26,326 nucleotides of DNA from a virus. Made by a program: the position numbers and the translations under genes. The stretch spans positions 1-26,326 of the IMG/VR virus record IMGVR_UViG_3300029309_000301; one strand, given 5' to 3'. A model generated the notes under the pieces. It did not search any database and was not told the origin of the DNA. It worked only from the letters and a program-made list of their open reading frames with translations. Of this stretch, positions 23,045-26,326 are shown piece after piece; the stretch's first letter is position 1; every line of letters starts with the position of its first letter.

Positions 23045-23277
23045 GCCGTCACCTCCACATTTTGAAAAGCAGGGTCATTCTCCCATAGTCTTAGACACTG
23101 ATGAGAACAGAGGTTCCTGTGCCAATAAATATGATGTGCATACTTGATTTCCTTCGCTTGCTTTTCAGTCAAATTATTTCTCTCAACATGCCACTTTTTT
23201 ACATCTTTTGATAGTCGGTGAGTAAACAACGGCTTTTCACAAACCCAACATTTAACCTTACTATTCTTTTTTATCAT
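23041..23277 (-). CDS. Zinc-finger protein (78 aa), array gene
   Basis: A basic N-terminus (MIKKNSKVKCWVCEKPLF) holds the first knuckle CWVC, and the second lies in RNLCSHQCLRLW (CSHQC). The linker is helical and charged (NLTEKQAKEIKYAHHIYW). Four Cys with several His are enough for one zinc. The tail NVEVTA comes from the shared junction. Spacing like HNH or FCS/TRASH-type fingers is possible, but no HNH catalytic His pattern is clear. Confidence 0.78.
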   Translation of the reverse strand: MIKKNSKVKCWVCEKPLFTHRLSKDVKKWHVERNNLTEKQAKEIKYAHHIYWHRNLCSHQCLRLWENDPAFQNVEVTA

Positions 23278-23372
23278 GCCGTCACCTCCACATCTTCTTT
23301 GTTTCTACAATCATCCCTATCACATGTTTGAACATGCGTAAACCACGCACCGCAAAGGCACTTGTCTTTCAC
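23274..23372 (-). CDS. Cys-rich mini-protein (32 aa), GTG start
   Basis: The peptide has CLC at residues 5-7, then FTHVQTC and DRDDC, giving Cys5, Cys7, Cys17 and Cys22 with His13. It ends DVEVTA. The GTG start and the stop both lie in copies of the array junction. The size and Cys spacing suggest a single small metal-binding knuckle. Confidence 0.7.
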   Translation of the reverse strand: MKDKCLCGAWFTHVQTCDRDDCRNKEDVEVTA

Positions 23373-23887
23373 GCCGTCACCTCCCACCAATCGGGCGGAT
23401 TTGTGTGTCTGTAATGCACACCACCCGGACTGTCTACCTTTGATTTGTAGTAAGCCCTGTATGCTTTGACCGCATCCTCATCTTTGTATTCATCAGGCAT
23501 GGCCTGAGCGAATGTAGACATACCTTTGCGACAGTGACCATTGAAAAGGTAACCTGTGTGCGACATAGTATGGATTGGTTTTTGACAGGCGTGTGTCTTT
23601 CCGAAACGCTTCCTATACTCTCTGCACAATGCGATAGCATGATTGGCTAACCAGTCAAAGTTTTCTCTGCGGTCACCAGTCCATACTGTGCATGGATGGT
23701 GAGCGTAGCCTCCTTTGTAAGGAGTCCCTGACTTGGTAAGTGGCATCTGCTCATCAGTAGCACCATGCCTACGCAGGGCTGATGCCATCATCTGTGCTGA
23801 TTCTGTCACCATCTTCGACACTCTTACACAGTCTATCGCTTGCGCTGCTTTTTCAGGGTCTAAGTCTAATACGAATATGTTCATCAT
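23369..23887 (-). CDS. Conserved phage-type protein of unknown function
   Basis: The 172-aa protein belongs by pattern to a family common in marine phages: MNIFVLDLDPEKAAQ at the start, then KMVTESAQMMASALR, HHPCTVWTGDRRENFDWLANH, ALCREYRKRFGKTHAC and FAQAMPDEYKDEDAVKAYR, ending with a PPDWW motif. I recall this set from several phages but cannot name an activity. Conserved His, Cys, Asp and Arg residues suggest an enzyme. Its start ATG overlaps the upstream stop and follows GGAGGTT. Its tail WWEVTA shows the array junction placed directly after the family's own final PPDWW. Confidence 0.8.
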   Translation of the reverse strand: MMNIFVLDLDPEKAAQAIDCVRVSKMVTESAQMMASALRRHGATDEQMPLTKSGTPYKGGYAHHPCTVWTGDRRENFDWLANHAIALCREYRKRFGKTHACQKPIHTMSHTGYLFNGHCRKGMSTFAQAMPDEYKDEDAVKAYRAYYKSKVDSPGGVHYRHTNPPDWWEVTA

Positions 23888-24015
23888 ATAACCTCCTTAT
23901 AACCACAACTGTCGCAAACTAACAACCCCTTTGGGTGTGCCTTTGCATAAGTTCTCTTACCATTGTCATAATTCGCTAATTTCAAAGTTCCTTTTTTACA
24001 TGCTAAACATTTCAT
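23884..24015 (-). CDS. Zinc-ribbon mini-protein (43 aa)
   Basis: The peptide begins MKCLACKKGTLKLANYDNGK and ends LLVCDSCGYKEVI, so CLAC and CDSC knuckles flank a basic loop, the layout of a minimal zinc ribbon. ATGA overlaps occur at both ends, and the next gene's GGAGG site is within its 3' end. It differs from the array genes by lacking the EVTA tail. Confidence 0.78.
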   Translation of the reverse strand: MKCLACKKGTLKLANYDNGKRTYAKAHPKGLLVCDSCGYKEVI

Positions 24016-24272
24016 TCTCTCACCACTATTACCGCTTTACCTGCTGCCAACTGTTTGAATACCCATTGATTAGTTTCGTGTATTGATAAATTACTTCTGA
24101 ACTCATCATCGTTGCAATTCAAGCACCAGTCTTTATCTTCTTTAGCCAATAAAGGGTGGTCGTATGCAGGCTTACCACAGTTCTCGCATGGGAAAGTGGG
24201 GTCATCTTCTTTTACGGCCAACACCCTAGTTGGAACTCCGTTGATTGATACCATTTTTATCTTCATCTTCAC
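24012..24272 (-). CDS. Zinc-ribbon protein (86 aa)
   Basis: The N-terminal 30 residues look like two strands (KMVSINGVPTRVLAVKED). CENCGKPAYDH and WCLNCNDDEF then supply two knuckles. A helical tail follows, ending GKAVIVVRE. The ATG lies after GAGGAGGAG and overlaps the upstream stop. Family unknown; metal binding is likely. Confidence 0.78.
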   Translation of the reverse strand: MKMKIKMVSINGVPTRVLAVKEDDPTFPCENCGKPAYDHPLLAKEDKDWCLNCNDDEFRSNLSIHETNQWVFKQLAAGKAVIVVRE

Positions 24273-24976
24273 TCCTCCTCATCTGATGATTTGAAAGTAA
24301 CCACTGCTCCTCTTACATGAGGAGGCAATAAATCTCCATTGAATGCACAAAATGTGCCCAGTATTATTATGTCAGATGCCCCGTCTCTTTTGTCTATCCT
24401 TTCTATAATCTCAGGTCTAGTCAAAGCGGTATACTTAATTTTACCAGTATCATATACTACCATGCTTTCGTCGCCAGCGAGCAGAGCATAATCATAAGGC
24501 TCCATCGCTGTGTCCTTACCACAGGTAGGGCACTCAATCATCACACGCCAATCTTCAACTACTTCGATGGTTCCGTCAGGTATCATCATTTCTTTCTGCC
24601 CGTCTGTTACCCAGTTACAGAAATCAAGGTCAAAGGCTGACAAAGGTGTCCCACACTCACATTTCCAACCTTGTGCCATTTCTTGACGCATCATCATTTC
24701 CTGCATGTGTCTTTCTTGTGGGCTCAGATGTTGAACCTCAATCAAGGATGCTTCGCTTTCATCTACTACCCAATCTAATCCCTCTATCAGTATTCTCATG
24801 CGTATCCTCGCTTGAGCACTGGTAGGGTTATTTTCTTGCTCTACTAACTTGATGGACTTTTCCCCACTACGGACATAAGTCAAACCTAGTCCGGCTGGTT
24901 GCCATACTCCCCCGTCTCGTAACCTTTCAAGTATGTTTAGCGCTGCTTCTTCAGGTGTCATGTCTCCCTCTGTCAT
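24269..24976 (-). CDS. Zinc-ribbon-containing hypothetical protein (235 aa)
   Basis: The first 90 residues are helical and acidic (MTPEEAALNILERLRDGG). A zinc ribbon may form from KCECGTPLSAF (about residue 105) and IECPTCGKDT (about 150), the two knuckles being 45 residues apart. A C-terminal block has IIILGTFCAFNGDLLPPHVRG and an acidic end. The DALL-like LLPPHVRGAVVTF pattern is not recognised. The ATG follows GAGGAATA, 9 bases after the DUF932-like gene's stop. Function unknown. Confidence 0.75.
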   Translation of the reverse strand: MTEGDMTPEEAALNILERLRDGGVWQPAGLGLTYVRSGEKSIKLVEQENNPTSAQARIRMRILIEGLDWVVDESEASLIEVQHLSPQERHMQEMMMRQEMAQGWKCECGTPLSAFDLDFCNWVTDGQKEMMIPDGTIEVVEDWRVMIECPTCGKDTAMEPYDYALLAGDESMVVYDTGKIKYTALTRPEIIERIDKRDGASDIIILGTFCAFNGDLLPPHVRGAVVTFKSSDEEE

Positions 24977-24985
24977 ATTTATTCC

Positions 24986-26326
24986 TCAGTGTAGTATCTC
25001 GCTGAACATTGGAACCTTTTCAAGTTGGCTCTCAATCGATTTACCGTCCATATGTCTGCTAGTAATGTCACCGAGCACACTGTGAACTGTGAGTAATCTG
25101 TCAGTGAGTGTCTTGAAGTTTAACTTGGAGCCTTCTAATGTATCCTTACCGTTTGTCCAAACTGGTTTGTGGGTAAGCGCTCCTGTCAATATATTGTAAA
25201 CATGGTAAAGTGAGTGCCTGTCCTCATTATCGACATTGACCCAATTTTCTTTAGAGTGTGTCCAACCTTGACCCATGACTCTCCACATGTGACCACGAGT
25301 GATGCTAGTAACATTACCGTCATCGTCTCGCTTGATTGTGGGCTTGGAAATGAGTTTTTTACGCTCACAGATTGTCATGAGTTTTTCAAACATATCACGA
25401 TTTACTGTAATATCCTTCATGTTCTCAGTTACAATGATTTCTCTAGCGGCTTCTTCTAAGACCGCCTCAATCTTCACCGCTAATCCATCGAAGTCATATT
25501 GACCTAATTGATTGACAGTGTGTTTCATGTTGATTATACTTGCTCTTTGTCCTACAACTTGTCCATTAGAACATTTCAATCTTTCACAAACTGCTTGCAC
25601 TTTATATGCTGAAGAACCATCGAGACTGTTGTAAATTATGAATCCAACTCTGTAATCTCCCTCGTTTTTGAAACCTCTCCTTTGCCACTTTTCTCCTAGC
25701 GAAGCCCCTGCGTCATCCCAATCGATACTCTTAGTTGCATCTACGAACATAGCAGCGGCTTTACCTTCGTTCCAAGCAATTACTTGAGCAGGCCAACCTT
25801 TCTCTGCACACATCTCTAACACAGGTCCAAACCCTTTACGGTATGGCATTGGGTAATATGTAGGGCTGAATGTCCCAAGATAAGCGCCAGCAGGTCGCTT
25901 CTCACTCTTATGTAACGGGTTGAAAATTGCATAAGCGATTGGTTCGCCTAGTTCATTGTTAGCCCTAGCGACAGTAGTCTGCACACCTTCTTCATGCATT
26001 ACAAAGATAGGCTTTCGCACTGGGTCAAAGTCCCAATCCATACTTTCTTTCTTTACACGACCACCGCTGAAAAGCATCTTGTCAAACGGACCTTCGGGCA
26101 TCACTACCATTTGTCCTGAATCGTCAGACACAGTGACGGTGGGTGCCGCTTGTGATGTTGTCCACATAGGTGCTTCATCCGAGTTGTCTACTACAATGTC
26201 AGTTGGCAGTGGTTCACCGTTCTCAAAGGCTGAGACGATTTCTATGTGTTCAGGTGTAACATGCAATGGTGCATGCTCTACCGTCAAATTCTTCCACAAG
26301 GCACTGCCACGGTCACTATCATCAGG
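24986..26326 (-). CDS. DUF932-like protein, 5' end outside the window
   Basis: The frame stays open to the right edge, and the TTG at 26299 has no ribosome site, so the gene almost certainly begins beyond the window; 447 codons including the stop are visible. The middle reads GFIIYNSLDGSSAYKVQAVCERLKC followed by SNGQVVG and an INMKHTVNQ segment. That is the usual signature of DUF932 phage/plasmid proteins (NSxDGSxA, then RxxCxNG, then xHT). Members are often linked to replication or anti-restriction modules, but their biochemistry is unsettled. It is the most upstream gene of the visible minus-strand operon. Confidence 0.72.
   Translation of the reverse strand, partial: PDDSDRGSALWKNLTVEHAPLHVTPEHIEIVSAFENGEPLPTDIVVDNSDEAPMWTTSQAAPTVTVSDDSGQMVVMPEGPFDKMLFSGGRVKKESMDWDFDPVRKPIFVMHEEGVQTTVARANNELGEPIAYAIFNPLHKSEKRPAGAYLGTFSPTYYPMPYRKGFGPVLEMCAEKGWPAQVIAWNEGKAAAMFVDATKSIDWDDAGASLGEKWQRRGFKNEGDYRVGFIIYNSLDGSSAYKVQAVCERLKCSNGQVVGQRASIINMKHTVNQLGQYDFDGLAVKIEAVLEEAAREIIVTENMKDITVNRDMFEKLMTICERKKLISKPTIKRDDDGNVTSITRGHMWRVMGQGWTHSKENWVNVDNEDRHSLYHVYNILTGALTHKPVWTNGKDTLEGSKLNFKTLTDRLLTVHSVLGDITSRHMDGKSIESQLEKVPMFSEILH

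Larger units (their letters stand above)
22535..23384 (-). repeat. Seven copies of a stop/SD/start junction repeat
   Basis: Seven copies of the 16-mer GGAGGTGACGGCRTGA (minus strand; R is A or G) lie at 22535-22550, 22681-22696, 22776-22791, 22931-22946 (one base changed), 23041-23056, 23274-23289 and 23369-23384. Each is at once the 3' end of one gene (coding EVTA-stop), the ribosome site and the start codon of the next. Start-to-start distances are 146, 95, 155, 110, 233 and 95 bp. A looser copy is at 22296-22311, and another on the plus strand at 4025-4040. GGAGGTGA matches the 16S rRNA tail; the conserved CGGC after it is not needed for that pairing. Confidence 0.9.

Noticed and set aside
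22535-23384. CRISPR array
   Set aside because: The repeats are only 16 bp, the spaces are 79-217 bp and coding, and each repeat is a stop/ribosome-site/start element.
23434-23640. Second minus-strand frame inside the 172-aa conserved gene
   Set aside because: Fully nested in another frame of a gene with clear family motifs and no ribosome site of its own.

Overview
The window reads as a near-gapless piece of a double-stranded DNA virus of a marine archaeon. It most resembles the magroviruses, tailed viruses thought to infect Marine Group II Euryarchaeota. Three things point there. First, the replication proteins are archaeal/eukaryotic in type: family B DNA polymerase, a primase joining PriS-like and PriL-like parts, an RFC small subunit, a probable sliding clamp, an RPA-like candidate and an XPF/ERCC4 nuclease. 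Second, there is a virus-encoded group II chaperonin (thermosome). Third, genes are small, overlap by ATGA and carry strong Shine-Dalgarno sites. The assignment rests on gene content read by eye; no database search was possible.

Layout. Positions 1-5481 (+ strand) are the end of a structural operon: a LamG-domain protein cut by the window edge, a hypothetical protein, a large probable tail/baseplate protein, a small partner, a probable tail-fibre/tip protein and a zinc-ribbon protein. This operon meets a minus-strand operon head-on at 5478-5481, where the two stop codons share one TTAA. From 5478 to the right edge everything is on the minus strand, so those genes are transcribed from right to left.

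In transcription order the minus-strand set has four parts. (i) 26326-22001: a DUF932-like protein (cut by the edge), a zinc-ribbon protein, and an array of tiny, mostly Cys-rich genes joined by a nearly identical 16-bp stop/SD/start junction. (ii) 21996-15785: PC4-like protein, a 484-aa unknown, RFC, RPA-like protein, a small acidic protein, a RecA/Sak4-like ATPase, the probable clamp and a zinc-ribbon protein. (iii) 15782-7592: a putative Cys-His-Asp enzyme, PolB, small genes, a Cas4-like Fe-S nuclease, the fused primase, a small DNA-binding-like protein, a membrane peptide, an ERCC4 nuclease, a P-loop ATPase (probable helicase) and a zinc-finger peptide. (iv) 7598-5478: a DEDDy exonuclease and the thermosome.

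Together (ii)-(iv) encode most of an autonomous replisome (polymerase, primase, clamp, loader, ssDNA-binding candidate, helicase candidate) plus a recombination/end-processing set (Sak4-like, Cas4-like, ERCC4, exonuclease). Only one RFC subunit is present, so a host large subunit may be borrowed or a homomeric loader used. The only intergenic stretch of note is 16708-16828 (121 bp), with adjacent hairpins and a possible TATA element. No tRNA, rRNA, CRISPR array, integrase, transposase or attachment site was seen. Fourteen genes listed here are short (60 codons or fewer) and easily missed; they were placed by stop/start overlap and Shine-Dalgarno sites.
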